Source of the DNA: Clostridia bacterium
GTDB taxonomy: Bacteria; Bacillota; Clostridia; Oscillospirales; CAG-272
Length of the DNA stretch: 56,964 nucleotides
Assembly (NCBI GenBank): GCA_017466445.1
Contig: JAFTUC010000020.1
Span: 1 to 56,964 of the forward strand
Reading direction: 5' to 3'
Positions 45,082 through 53,292 of the stretch are shown here, one piece after another; the stretch's first letter is position 1, and each line of letters opens with the position of its first letter. The notes beneath the pieces were generated by a model that worked only from the letters and a program-made list of their open reading frames with translations, did no database searches and had not been told where the DNA came from. A program made the translations under genes and the position numbers.

Positions 45082-45666
45082 ATGTCACAAAAAAACAAAC
45101 TCAGACTTATAGCGCTTGTGATAATGTCTCTTGTTATTTCGCTCGTTACGCTTGCTGTTGTGGGAGGATGCTTTTTCACGTCGCTCCATAAAAAAACGGT
45201 CAAAGCTCCTCCGAGCAGATATAAGCTTCTTATCGGGATCGAGGACGGCGATAAGGAATCGTTTAACGTCCGTGCCGATAAAACGGTGCGCGGCGGTGTG
45301 CGATTTACCGATTTTACGAGACTTTCCGATTTTCTTAAGTGGACTACCGTCAGAAACGGTAAGGATATACGCTTCTATCTTAATAACGAGGATGAAGACA
45401 TGCTCTTTTTTACTCTCGGAGATGACGTTGTGTATGTTAACGGAAATCCTGTAAGGCTGACGGGTGCATCTTTTGAGATGTCGGAGCATATCTACCTTCC
45501 GCTTGATTTTGTCGCATCGTCTTTTGACGGAATAAGCGTTGTTGAAAACAAGGAAAAAAACACGGTGACTATAGAATATATGGAGCCGAAAAAATGCTCG
45601 CTGAAGCTGAAATTTCCCGAGGCGCTGAAACCTCTCAGTGAAAACGAATTTGTAAATAACGGGTAG
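45082..45666 (+). CDS. Membrane-anchored protein with copper-amine-oxidase-N-like domain
   Basis: 194 aa. A single N-terminal helix (about 8-30) anchors it outside the cell. The outer part (about 85-165) has the pattern of the Cu_amine_oxidN1 fold (VYVNGNPVRLTGASFEMSEH, then YLPLDFVASSFDGISV), a non-catalytic wall- or glycan-associated module common in Bacillota. GGAGGGA precedes ATG. It lies 28 nt before the VanY-type peptidase and is probably co-expressed in envelope work. Confidence 0.78.
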   Translation: MSQKNKLRLIALVIMSLVISLVTLAVVGGCFFTSLHKKTVKAPPSRYKLLIGIEDGDKESFNVRADKTVRGGVRFTDFTRLSDFLKWTTVRNGKDIRFYLNNEDEDMLFFTLGDDVVYVNGNPVRLTGASFEMSEHIYLPLDFVASSFDGISVVENKEKNTVTIEYMEPKKCSLKLKFPEALKPLSENEFVNNG

Positions 45667-45694
45667 TATCTGTAAGGATGAAAGGATCTCTAAA

Positions 45695-47392
45695 ATGAAG
45701 GAAAATAAAAAAAGTATCGCGGTAAACGGAAAGCTTATTTTCGGATTTTTTCTCGTCTTTCTCTTTATTCTCGCAGCTGTCGTCATCTTTATGGGTGTAG
45801 CGGACGTTCTTTCTTCTTCGGAAAATCGTGATGACGGCGCTGAGACCGTTGGAAATGACGATAAAGAAGATAACGAAGATAATAATAACAATAACAATAA
45901 TAACAGTAATAATGAAAACAACTCGGATAATAACGGCGAAGATAATGAAAATCCCGGTGATGATGAAGATACGGTAGTACCGCCCATTCCCGAGCATATA
46001 ATAGGTGTTGAGGGCGAGCTCAAAGAAATCTTTGAGGGAGAAGAGCTTCCCGACCACGCCATCGTTCTTCAGCTTGAGGAGTCCCCTGAGTATAATGAGA
46101 ACGGACTTAAGGTAAGGCTTTTCTTCGGAACGTCGCTCTCGTCGGACGGAGTCTCAGATGCGGATAAGATCCTTGTAAAGCTTCTTCTTGAAAAGGAAGG
46201 TCTTGACCCCGTTAATATAGAAGAGATCAGCGGAAGGGATTTTTATAACGGAAGATACGCTCTTGCTCTTGTTGAAGAGACAGAGGATGAAAGCACGGTC
46301 AAAAAGCTTTCTTATATTAGAGTAATAGAGGTCACCGTGCCTCCGGAATACCTTTCCGAGAATTCGGGAGAGATGCTTTTCAGTCTTTCGGTCTCTCTTG
46401 TCGATGAAGAAAACGAGAGCGAGGAGACCTGCGAGGTGGTTGCCGACAGTCTTTTCTATAAAAAGAAGGGCGATGGAATAACTCTTTCCCACGAAAAGGA
46501 GAAGACCACGATCTACAGTTATGAATATAAGACCGATATATCCGAGCTTATAGATTATATCGAGCCGACGGGAGATCTTTGGAGCAACGATTATCTTCTT
46601 CTCGTAAATCCGTGGAACGCTCTCGAAAAGGGAGAGGAATTTACCTACGGAGTAGTTGCGCCTCAGTCTAAAATGAGCGCCGTTAAGTCGATCTATAATT
46701 TCAGTTATCTGCCGTCTATAAAGCTCAATACGACTGCTCTTAATGCGCTTGCCGCTATGTTTAGAGAAGCGGTGGAGACCACCGGGCTTACAACGAAAAA
46801 CCTGCAGGTGACGAGCTCGTACAGAGACTACGCTACACAAAAGACTATATTTGAAAGAAACGTCAAAAACACTAAAAAATACGTGTGCAATAACGCGGAA
46901 TGCCTTTTTGAGTATATTACTAAATATAGCTACGATAAGTGTAAGCAGTGCGGATCTACGGTCACAAACGTCACTATAACCAAGGAAGAGGCAGAGGCAA
47001 ACGTAAAGACCTATTCGTGCGCGCCCGGAACGAGTGAGCATCAGACAGGACTTGTCGTTGACGTTATAGACAGAAATTACAGCACCGATCTTATCGAGGG
47101 CTTCAAAAATACCGAGGCGGGAAAATGGCTTGCGGCAAACTGTAACAGATTCGGATTCATCCTTCGCTTTGAAAAGGAAAAGGAGGATATCACGGGAATC
47201 ATCTATGAGCCGTGGCATTTCAGATATGTCGGAAGATATCACGCGACGAGAATGACCGAACTGGGAATGTGTCTCGAGGAATACGTTGAATTTCTTACCG
47301 AGGAGGGGTATTTTGAGGATCCCGATTCGGTGCATAATCCGGCAAATATGGAGATCGATAGAGAGACTTATCTCATAGTCGATAAAAAATAA
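45695..47392 (+). CDS. D-Ala-D-Ala carboxypeptidase, VanY type (M15B), with Asn-rich linker and Cys4 insert
   Basis: 565 aa. N-terminal membrane helix (about 9-33), an acidic Asn-rich linker (about 50-92), an outer domain of unknown type, and a C-terminal VanY peptidase: SSYRDYATQ near 372, zinc-site HQTGLVVDV (His449, Asp456 region) and EPWHFRYVG (His508). Between the first two motifs is an insert with CNNAEC and CKQC (about 397-419), a probable zinc ribbon. It cleaves terminal D-Ala from peptidoglycan peptides. Start ATG 45695 behind AAGGAT. Confidence 0.88.
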   Translation: MKENKKSIAVNGKLIFGFFLVFLFILAAVVIFMGVADVLSSSENRDDGAETVGNDDKEDNEDNNNNNNNNSNNENNSDNNGEDNENPGDDEDTVVPPIPEHIIGVEGELKEIFEGEELPDHAIVLQLEESPEYNENGLKVRLFFGTSLSSDGVSDADKILVKLLLEKEGLDPVNIEEISGRDFYNGRYALALVEETEDESTVKKLSYIRVIEVTVPPEYLSENSGEMLFSLSVSLVDEENESEETCEVVADSLFYKKKGDGITLSHEKEKTTIYSYEYKTDISELIDYIEPTGDLWSNDYLLLVNPWNALEKGEEFTYGVVAPQSKMSAVKSIYNFSYLPSIKLNTTALNALAAMFREAVETTGLTTKNLQVTSSYRDYATQKTIFERNVKNTKKYVCNNAECLFEYITKYSYDKCKQCGSTVTNVTITKEEAEANVKTYSCAPGTSEHQTGLVVDVIDRNYSTDLIEGFKNTEAGKWLAANCNRFGFILRFEKEKEDITGIIYEPWHFRYVGRYHATRMTELGMCLEEYVEFLTEEGYFEDPDSVHNPANMEIDRETYLIVDKK

Positions 47393-47479
47393 AGATATCA
47401 AAACGCAGAAATTATTAAAAATTGTGAAATTTGGGCAACTTACACAAAAAAAAATAAAATATTTTGTAGAAAAAAGATA

Positions 47480-47508
47480 TTGCCTTTTTGCAAAAAAAGT
47501 GATATAAT
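47480..47508 (+). promoter_or_regulatory. Promoter of tRNA-Glu
   Basis: TTGCCT 47480-47485 and TATAAT 47503-47508, 17-bp spacer, 14 bp before the tRNA. Confidence 0.8.
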
Positions 47509-47522
47509 TTCTGCGTTGACAC

Positions 47523-47594
47523 GGCCCGTTGGTCAAGCGGTTAAGACGCTAGCCTCTCACGCTGGAAACATGGGTTCGATTCCCGTACGGGTCA
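47523..47594 (+). tRNA. tRNA-Glu (anticodon CTC)
   Basis: Acceptor GGCCCGT/ACGGGTC, anticodon stem CTAGC/GCTGG with loop CTCTCAC (anticodon CTC), T-arm ATGGG/CCCGT with TTCGATT. No encoded CCA. Confidence 0.94.
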
Positions 47595-47595
47595 T

Positions 47596-47636
47596 AAATA
47601 GAAAAACGAGGTCTCATGACCTCGTTTTTCTATTTT
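47596..47636 (+). terminator. Terminator of tRNA-Glu
   Basis: 18-bp perfect stem (47596-47613 with 47618-47635) and T tracts. Its AACGAGGTC-TCAT-GACCTCG core resembles the AGAGGTC-GACCTCT hairpins of the following tandem units. Confidence 0.9.
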
Positions 47637-47737
47637 TCAGACAAGATGCAATTGAACCCCGTGATCCGAAGGATCGCTATAGCGCGCGAAAAAGAAAACA
47701 AACGGTGGTGGAATATTTTACCGCGCGCGTTGGGTTC

Positions 47738-48339
47738 AGATTCCCGTATACGGTAAGAGGTCCTTGACCTCTGTTTTTTTGTTTATTTCCGCGCCGCAAG
47801 CGGCACGGCGCGCGAAAGCGCGCATGGGTTCGCATTTTGCGAGTAAGCCATCGGGAGCTCGCTCACGGATGGCACGAGCAAAAAATTCTGCTCGCAGAGC
47901 AGATTCCCGTATACTGTAAGAGGTCTTTGACCTCTGTTTTTTTGTTTGTTTCCGCGCCGCAATCGGCACGGCGCGCGAAAGCGCGCGTGGGTTCGCATTT
48001 TGCGAGTAAGCCATCGGGAGTTCGCTCACGGATGGCACGAGCAAAAAATTCTGCTCGCAGAGCAGATTCCCGTATACAGTAAGAGGTCTTTGACCTCTGT
48101 TTTTTGTTTATTTCCGCGCCGCAATCGGTACGGCGCGCGAAAGCGCTCATGGGTTCGCATTTTGCGAGTAAGCCATCGGGAGCTCGCTCACGGATGGCAC
48201 GAGTAAAAAATTCTGCTCGCAGAGCAGATTCCCGTATACGGTAAGAGGTCCTTGACCTCTGTTTTTTTGTTTATTTCCGCGCCGCAATCGGCACGGCGCG
48301 CGAAAGCGCGCGTGGGTTCGCATTTTGCGAGTAAGCCAT
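47738..48339. repeat. Four tandem ~163-bp structured units after tRNA-Glu
   Basis: Units start at 47738, 47901, 48064 and 48226 (AGATTCCCGTATAC each time); the first three are 163, 163 and 162 bp, the fourth stops at 48339. Identity is high (a handful of substitutions each). Each unit holds an AGAGGTC/GACCTCT hairpin with a T6-7 tract, a GCGCGC-GAAA-GCGCGC hairpin, GGGTTCG...GATTCCCGT like a split tRNA T-arm, and GAGCA...TGCTC. The 47640-47737 stretch looks like a decayed unit. Open frames here are by-products of the repeat. No CRISPR-like spacer variation. Confidence 0.88.
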
Positions 48340-48384
48340 ATGTACCCAAAGCACCCCTTGCCGACAGACGCTGTAAAGAATGTC

Positions 48385-48415
48385 GAAAAAATATAAAGAA
48401 ACCGATAGTGCTTCT
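48385..48415 (-). terminator. Terminator of the DMT transporter gene
   Basis: On the minus strand an imperfect stem (48403-48414 with 48421-48432, overlapping the gene end) is followed by a T-rich tract. Confidence 0.5.
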
Positions 48416-49303
48416 TTATAGAAGTACTACCGGTAAAATTATCGATACTATCGAAAGTATTATGCTTATGACGTGCTTTACCGTCAACTTTTCTTTGAAA
48501 TATACAGCCGATAATGCTGTGATAAGAAAGGCGGATGCCGCACTTATGACTGTGCTTGAAATGACTCCGATCCGGTCAACGAGCATCTTGGTAATGTATC
48601 CGCCAACCGAGCTTGAAAGCGTTACAAACAAGGTGAGAAGGAGAAGAGGAGCTTTGTATGCCTTGAGCTCGCTTATCGCATCGTTTTTTCTGAACATAAA
48701 TTCTTTGAAGGCGGTGAAGGCGGATGTGAGCGCAACAAATAGGTGCGTAAAGAGATAGAAGGAGAGAAGTCCGATAGTTCCGTCGTAAGCAACTACGAAT
48801 TTTGTAAGCATCGTTGTGGAGAGTCCGATTGCTACCGTGATCACTCCCCATACGATTTTTTGGCGCATGTTGTTTTTGTCCTTCATTAGGGATATTCCCG
48901 GAAGAAAGGCTGCAATGACAACGCAAATGCCACCTATAACGGTTCCGAGACCTTGACGCTCGTTCAAAAAAACGGCACATATAACGATCGGAAGAAAGAC
49001 AGAGCCAACGCGTCCGATTGCCGCGCTGATGATAATACCGTGATATCTGAGGGATTTGAAGTTTGCAAGATAAGCGAGACGGCAAACGAACGCATAGAAA
49101 AGAGAAAAGAGGATTATACGTAGATTGACTATAATGTTGAACTGAGTCAGTATAGAATAATTTACGCACGAAACTATTCCGGTTATAAATGCGTATATCG
49201 CGTATGACGTCTTACCTTCGGGAAATACCGTTTGTAGCTTTTTGTTACCGAACTGAGTCACAGCGGATGTCAAAATGGATGCAAGTAAGATTAGAAAAAT
49301 CAT
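48416..49303 (-). CDS. DMT-superfamily transporter (EamA-like)
   Basis: 295 aa, about ten hydrophobic helices with charged loops (MKDKNNMRQK after helix 5), duplicated EamA architecture. ATG behind AGGAGG. Unlike the 38-kb transporter it begins directly with a helix and shares little sequence with it. Substrate unknown. It follows the repeat array on the opposite strand. Confidence 0.8.
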   Translation of the reverse strand: MIFLILLASILTSAVTQFGNKKLQTVFPEGKTSYAIYAFITGIVSCVNYSILTQFNIIVNLRIILFSLFYAFVCRLAYLANFKSLRYHGIIISAAIGRVGSVFLPIVICAVFLNERQGLGTVIGGICVVIAAFLPGISLMKDKNNMRQKIVWGVITVAIGLSTTMLTKFVVAYDGTIGLLSFYLFTHLFVALTSAFTAFKEFMFRKNDAISELKAYKAPLLLLTLFVTLSSSVGGYITKMLVDRIGVISSTVISAASAFLITALSAVYFKEKLTVKHVISIILSIVSIILPVVLL

Positions 49304-49327
49304 GTCTGCCTCCTATAAATTTTCTTG

Positions 49328-49356
49328 ATTCTACCATATTTCCTTGTGAATGTCAA
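49328..49356 (-). promoter_or_regulatory. Promoter of the 48.4-kb transporter
   Basis: Minus strand TTGACA (49351-49356) and TAGAAT (49328-49333), 17-bp spacer. Confidence 0.8.
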
Positions 49357-49416
49357 TAGGAATTTGATGCAATATAATGAAAATTCAAACTCTGATATCG
49401 GTGTGAAAAATAGAGA

Positions 49417-49445
49417 TTGACAATGCTCTGTTCGTGTGGTATAAT
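49417..49445 (+). promoter_or_regulatory. Promoter of the PFK gene
   Basis: TTGACA 49417-49422 and TATAAT 49440-49445, 17-bp spacer: full consensus. Confidence 0.9.
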
Positions 49446-49479
49446 TTCAATATATTTATAAATAAAGGAGCAGGTTGAG

Positions 49480-50736
49480 ATGATCTTTAGTGAAAAGGCT
49501 AACGCAATAGTGGGTCAGTCGGGCGGTCCGACCGCCGCAATAAACGCAACGCTTGCGGGCGTTATTTCTGCGGCGCTTGACTCGGATAAGATAGACGTTC
49601 TGTACGGAGCAAGAAACGGAGTGGAGGGAATGCTGCGAGAGGACGTTATCGATCTTTCCGATATCTTCGGAGCTTCTGATAAAAATGAAAAGCTTGAAAG
49701 ACTTTCGGCTACCCCTTCTGCCGCTCTCGGATCGTGCAGAGTAAAGCTGCCTCCTGTCGATGACGCAGCAAATAATGAGAAATACATAAAGCTTTTCAAC
49801 TTTTTCAAAAAGATGAATATCCGATATTTCTTCTATATTGGAGGAAATGATTCGATGGATACTGTGTCCAAGCTTTCCGCAGTCTGCGATAAGTTTGATT
49901 GGGATATGAATTTTGTCGGAGTCCCCAAAACTATAGATAACGACCTTGATGTTACAGACCATACCCCCGGATACGGATCCTGCGCAAAATTTATAGCCAC
50001 CGTTATGAGCGAGATGCTTTGCGATACAGCCGTATATACAGTAAAGGCGGTCACTATCGTCGAAATAATGGGAAGAGATACCGGATGGCTGACCGCCGCA
50101 TCGGCGCTTTCAGCAGTAAATACGGGAATCGGACCCGACTATATATACCTTCCCGAGACCGATTTCGATTACGAAAGATTCTTTAAGGACGTTGAAAACG
50201 CATTCTCCAAGCATCCTAACGTAGTTATTGCCGTGTCGGAGGGTCTTCACTTCGCTGATGGCAGACTTGTAGGTGAAGGGATGCAGAGCGGCGCTACCGA
50301 CGTTTTCGGACATAAATATCTTGACGGAACGGCAAAGGCACTTGAGCTTGCTGTCAAGGAAAGATTCGGTTGTAAGGTGCGTTCGGTCGAGCTGAATCTT
50401 CCTCAGAGATGCGCGTCTCATATCGCGTCTCTTACCGATATAAAAGAAAGCTTCGGTGTAGGCTCTGCGGCAGTGGAGAGTGCGCTTAACGGTGACAGCG
50501 ACTGTATGATGTGCATAAAAAGAGAGGGAAACGGTGAAAAGTATGCAGTATCCTATAAGAGCGTTGCGATCGAGCTCGTGGCTAATCGCATAAAATACGT
50601 TCCCGATGACTTCATAAACGAGGAAGGAAACAACGTTACCGATAAGTGTATAGAGTATATGTTGCCTCTCGTTCAGGGATGTGCGCCCTATTTTACACAA
50701 AACGGAATTCCTGAATTTCTTATATTGTCAAAATGA
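49480..50736 (+). CDS. Pyrophosphate-dependent phosphofructokinase
   Basis: 418 aa. Phosphorylates fructose-6-phosphate, reversibly and from PPi. Two diagnostic positions support PPi use: GGNDS (121-125) has Asp124 where ATP enzymes have Gly, and PKTIDND has Lys150 where ATP enzymes have Gly. Also seen: MGRDTGWL for substrate binding. Asn123 replaces the usual Asp of GGDxS, which occurs in a subset of PPi enzymes. ATG behind AAAGGAG. With pgi it implies PPi-linked glycolysis, common in anaerobes. Confidence 0.88.
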   Translation: MIFSEKANAIVGQSGGPTAAINATLAGVISAALDSDKIDVLYGARNGVEGMLREDVIDLSDIFGASDKNEKLERLSATPSAALGSCRVKLPPVDDAANNEKYIKLFNFFKKMNIRYFFYIGGNDSMDTVSKLSAVCDKFDWDMNFVGVPKTIDNDLDVTDHTPGYGSCAKFIATVMSEMLCDTAVYTVKAVTIVEIMGRDTGWLTAASALSAVNTGIGPDYIYLPETDFDYERFFKDVENAFSKHPNVVIAVSEGLHFADGRLVGEGMQSGATDVFGHKYLDGTAKALELAVKERFGCKVRSVELNLPQRCASHIASLTDIKESFGVGSAAVESALNGDSDCMMCIKREGNGEKYAVSYKSVAIELVANRIKYVPDDFINEEGNNVTDKCIEYMLPLVQGCAPYFTQNGIPEFLILSK

Positions 50737-50737
50737 G

Positions 50738-50761
50738 TTGACAAATTGACCAATTGACAGA
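50738..50761. repeat. Three 8-bp TTGAC direct repeats after PFK stop
   Basis: TTGACAAA, TTGACCAA, TTGACAGA in direct succession, the first also pairing with TTGTCAA across the stop codon. Possibly a weak terminator or a binding site; function unknown. Confidence 0.4.
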
Positions 50762-50810
50762 ATTTAGGGGATTTTTGTTTGTTTAATCATACAATCTTTG
50801 CTTGATACTA

Positions 50811-50840
50811 TTGACAAACGGGTACTAAAGAATATATAAT
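50811..50840 (+). promoter_or_regulatory. Promoter of serC-serA
   Basis: TTGACA 50811-50816 and TATAAT 50835-50840, 18-bp spacer. No T-box or other riboswitch core is visible before serC. Confidence 0.82.
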
Positions 50841-50915
50841 AAATAAAAGTTAAAATTTTACCGTGCCTTGTTATAATTTATTTTGGCTCGGTATATCAGA
50901 AAGGATGATTGTTTT

Positions 50916-52007
50916 ATGAACAGAGTGTACAATTTTTCGGCAGGACCCTCCATGCTTCCCGTTCCCGTGCTTGAGAGAGCAGCATCGGAGATGATGTGTT
51001 ACGGAGACTCAGGTATGTCCGTTATGGAGATGAGTCACCGATCACCTGTTTATGAAAAAATAATAGCAGACGCAGAGGCAAAGCTTCGCGAGCTTATGAA
51101 TATTCCCGACAACTATAAGGTGCTCTTCCTTCAGGGTGGCGCATCCACTCAGTTTGCGGCAGTTCCGCTCAACCTGATCGGCAGAACCGGTAAGGCAGAC
51201 TATATCGTTTCGGGTCAGTTCTCCGGTAAAGCTTATAAGGAAGCTCAGAAAATGGGCTATGACGTAAAGTGCATCGCTACCTCCAAGGATACCAACTTTG
51301 ACCGTATCCCCGTAGTTACCAAGGATATGATCTCTCCCGATGCTTCATACGTTCATATCTGCTTCAATAACACCATTTACGGTACCAAGTATAGCTATAT
51401 TCCCGATACCGGAGATGTTCCTCTCGTAGCAGATATGTCCTCTTGCATCATTTCCGAGCCTGTCGACGTTACTAAGTTCGGCGTTATCTACGCAGGTGCA
51501 CAGAAGAATATGGCACCCGCAGGAGTGACCCTCGTTATCGTACGTGAGGATCTTCTTGAGTGCGGTGATCCCAAAATGCCCTCTATGCTTGATTGGAAGC
51601 TTATGGCAGAGAACGGATCTATGTATAATACTCCTCCTTGCTATTCGATCTACGTTGCAGGTCTCGTTTACGAATGGATCCTCGGTCTCGGCGGACTCGA
51701 CGCAATGAAGGAAAAGAACGTTAAGAAGGCAGCACTTCTTTACGATTACCTTGATAGCCAGGATTATTATATCGCTCCCGTTCAGAAGGATAGCCGTTCG
51801 ATGATGAACGTTACCTTTGTTACCGGAGTTGAGGAGATCGATAAGAAGTTCCCGAAGGAGGCTGCTGCGGCAGGTCTTGTAAACCTTAAGGGACACAGAA
51901 GCGTAGGCGGAATGAGAGCTTCTATCTATAACGCAATGCCTATCGAGGGTGTTGAGGCGCTCGTAGAATTCATGAAGAAATTCGCCGCAGAAAATCCCAA
52001 GGCGTAA
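50916..52007 (+). CDS. serC: Phosphoserine aminotransferase
   Basis: 363 aa PLP enzyme converting 3-phosphohydroxypyruvate and glutamate to phosphoserine. Starts NFSAGPSMLP, the SerC hallmark; PLP lysine is Lys197 in GAQKNMAPAG. ATG 50916 behind AAAGGAT, though the frame is open further upstream. serA follows after 32 nt, so the two act in one serine operon. Confidence 0.95.
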   Translation: MNRVYNFSAGPSMLPVPVLERAASEMMCYGDSGMSVMEMSHRSPVYEKIIADAEAKLRELMNIPDNYKVLFLQGGASTQFAAVPLNLIGRTGKADYIVSGQFSGKAYKEAQKMGYDVKCIATSKDTNFDRIPVVTKDMISPDASYVHICFNNTIYGTKYSYIPDTGDVPLVADMSSCIISEPVDVTKFGVIYAGAQKNMAPAGVTLVIVREDLLECGDPKMPSMLDWKLMAENGSMYNTPPCYSIYVAGLVYEWILGLGGLDAMKEKNVKKAALLYDYLDSQDYYIAPVQKDSRSMMNVTFVTGVEEIDKKFPKEAAAAGLVNLKGHRSVGGMRASIYNAMPIEGVEALVEFMKKFAAENPKA

Positions 52008-52039
52008 ATCGCGTTGATGCTTAGAAAGGATATTTTAAA

Positions 52040-53200
52040 ATGAGCAATATACTTCTTCTCAATAAGATCGCCAAGGTCGGAACCGACATTTTTGACGATA
52101 AGTATACAGTAAGTGACAGCTGCGAAAATCCCGATGCCGTAATGGTACGTAGCGCGGCTATGCACGATATGGAATTTCCCGCAAGCCTTAAGGCTATCGC
52201 AAGAGCGGGTGCGGGCGTAAACAATATTCCCGTTGAGGACTGCGCAAAGAAGGGAATCGTAGTATTCAACACTCCCGGCGCAAACGCAAACGGAGTTAAG
52301 GAGCTCGCTATCGCAGCGCTTCTCCTCGCGTCCAGAAATATCACCGGCGGTATAGAATGGGTCAAGACCCTCGCAGGCCAGGAGGATGCGGCTAAGGTTA
52401 TTGAAAAGAACAAGAGCGCATACGCAGGTATCGAGATCAAGGGTAAGACCCTCGGAGTTATCGGACTCGGTGCTATCGGCGGTATGGTCGCAAATGCGGC
52501 AGTGGCTCTCGGTATGGAGGTTATCGGATGCGACCCCTTCCTTACAGTTGAAGGTGCATGGGGACTTTCCAGATCGGTCAAGAAGGCGGCAAGCTACGAA
52601 GAGATCTTCGCAAAGAGCGATTTTATCTCGGTACACGTTCCCGCAACCAAGGATACCAAGAATATGTTCTGCGCAGAATCCTTTGCAAAGATGAAGGACG
52701 GCGTTCGTATAATCAATCTTTCGAGAAGCGAGCTTGTAAACAGTACCGATATGATCAAGGCAGTTGCTGATAAGAAGGTAGCATGCTACGTTACCGACTT
52801 TGCTACTCCCGATATCATCGGCGTTGATAATATAATCGTTATCCCTCACCTCGGTGCGTCCACTAACGAGTCTGAGGACAACTGTGCGGTAATGGCCGCA
52901 AAGCAGCTCGTTGATTACCTCGAGAACGGAAATATCGTAAATAGCGTTAACTATCCCGCGGTAGTTCTTGAGCGTGGCGGACTCAGCAGATGCTGTGTAC
53001 TCCATTATAACGTTCCCGCAGTTATTTCGGGAGTTTCCTCTGCATTTGCAGACGCAGGAATCAATGTTGAGCATTTCGTTAACCGTTCCAAGGGCGAGTT
53101 TGCATATACCGTTATCGACTTTAACGCAGAGCTTCCCGCAGGTGTGCTCGATGCGATCAAGGCGACCGACGGAGTTATTGCCGTAAACGTTATCGCGTAA
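52040..53200 (+). CDS. serA: D-3-phosphoglycerate dehydrogenase
   Basis: 386 aa NAD-dependent enzyme starting the serine pathway. NAD site GLGAIGG with the downstream acidic residue in CDPF; catalytic Arg in NLSRSELVN, catalytic His in PHLGAST; a C-terminal ACT domain (about 315-386) for serine sensing. Lacks the extra intervening domain of long SerA forms. AAAGGAT precedes ATG. Confidence 0.93.
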   Translation: MSNILLLNKIAKVGTDIFDDKYTVSDSCENPDAVMVRSAAMHDMEFPASLKAIARAGAGVNNIPVEDCAKKGIVVFNTPGANANGVKELAIAALLLASRNITGGIEWVKTLAGQEDAAKVIEKNKSAYAGIEIKGKTLGVIGLGAIGGMVANAAVALGMEVIGCDPFLTVEGAWGLSRSVKKAASYEEIFAKSDFISVHVPATKDTKNMFCAESFAKMKDGVRIINLSRSELVNSTDMIKAVADKKVACYVTDFATPDIIGVDNIIVIPHLGASTNESEDNCAVMAAKQLVDYLENGNIVNSVNYPAVVLERGGLSRCCVLHYNVPAVISGVSSAFADAGINVEHFVNRSKGEFAYTVIDFNAELPAGVLDAIKATDGVIAVNVIA

Positions 53201-53217
53201 GATTATTCAGCATTCCT

Positions 53218-53253
53218 AATACCGCAGTGTTAAATAAGCTCTGCGGTATTTTT
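53218..53253 (+). terminator. Terminator of serCA
   Basis: 10-bp stem AATACCGCAG/CTGCGGTATT followed by T3. Confidence 0.85.
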
Positions 53254-53292
53254 CTTAGATAAACAGTATTATACCCATAAAAGGAGAATAAC

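Noticed and set aside
47738-48206. Overlapping open frames on both strands in the repeat array
   Set aside because: They follow the ~163-bp repetition, overlap each other, lack ribosome sites and match no protein pattern; they are by-products of the repeat.
47738-48339. CRISPR-like array
   Set aside because: Whole ~163-bp units repeat with scattered substitutions; there are no short repeats separated by unrelated spacers and no cas genes.
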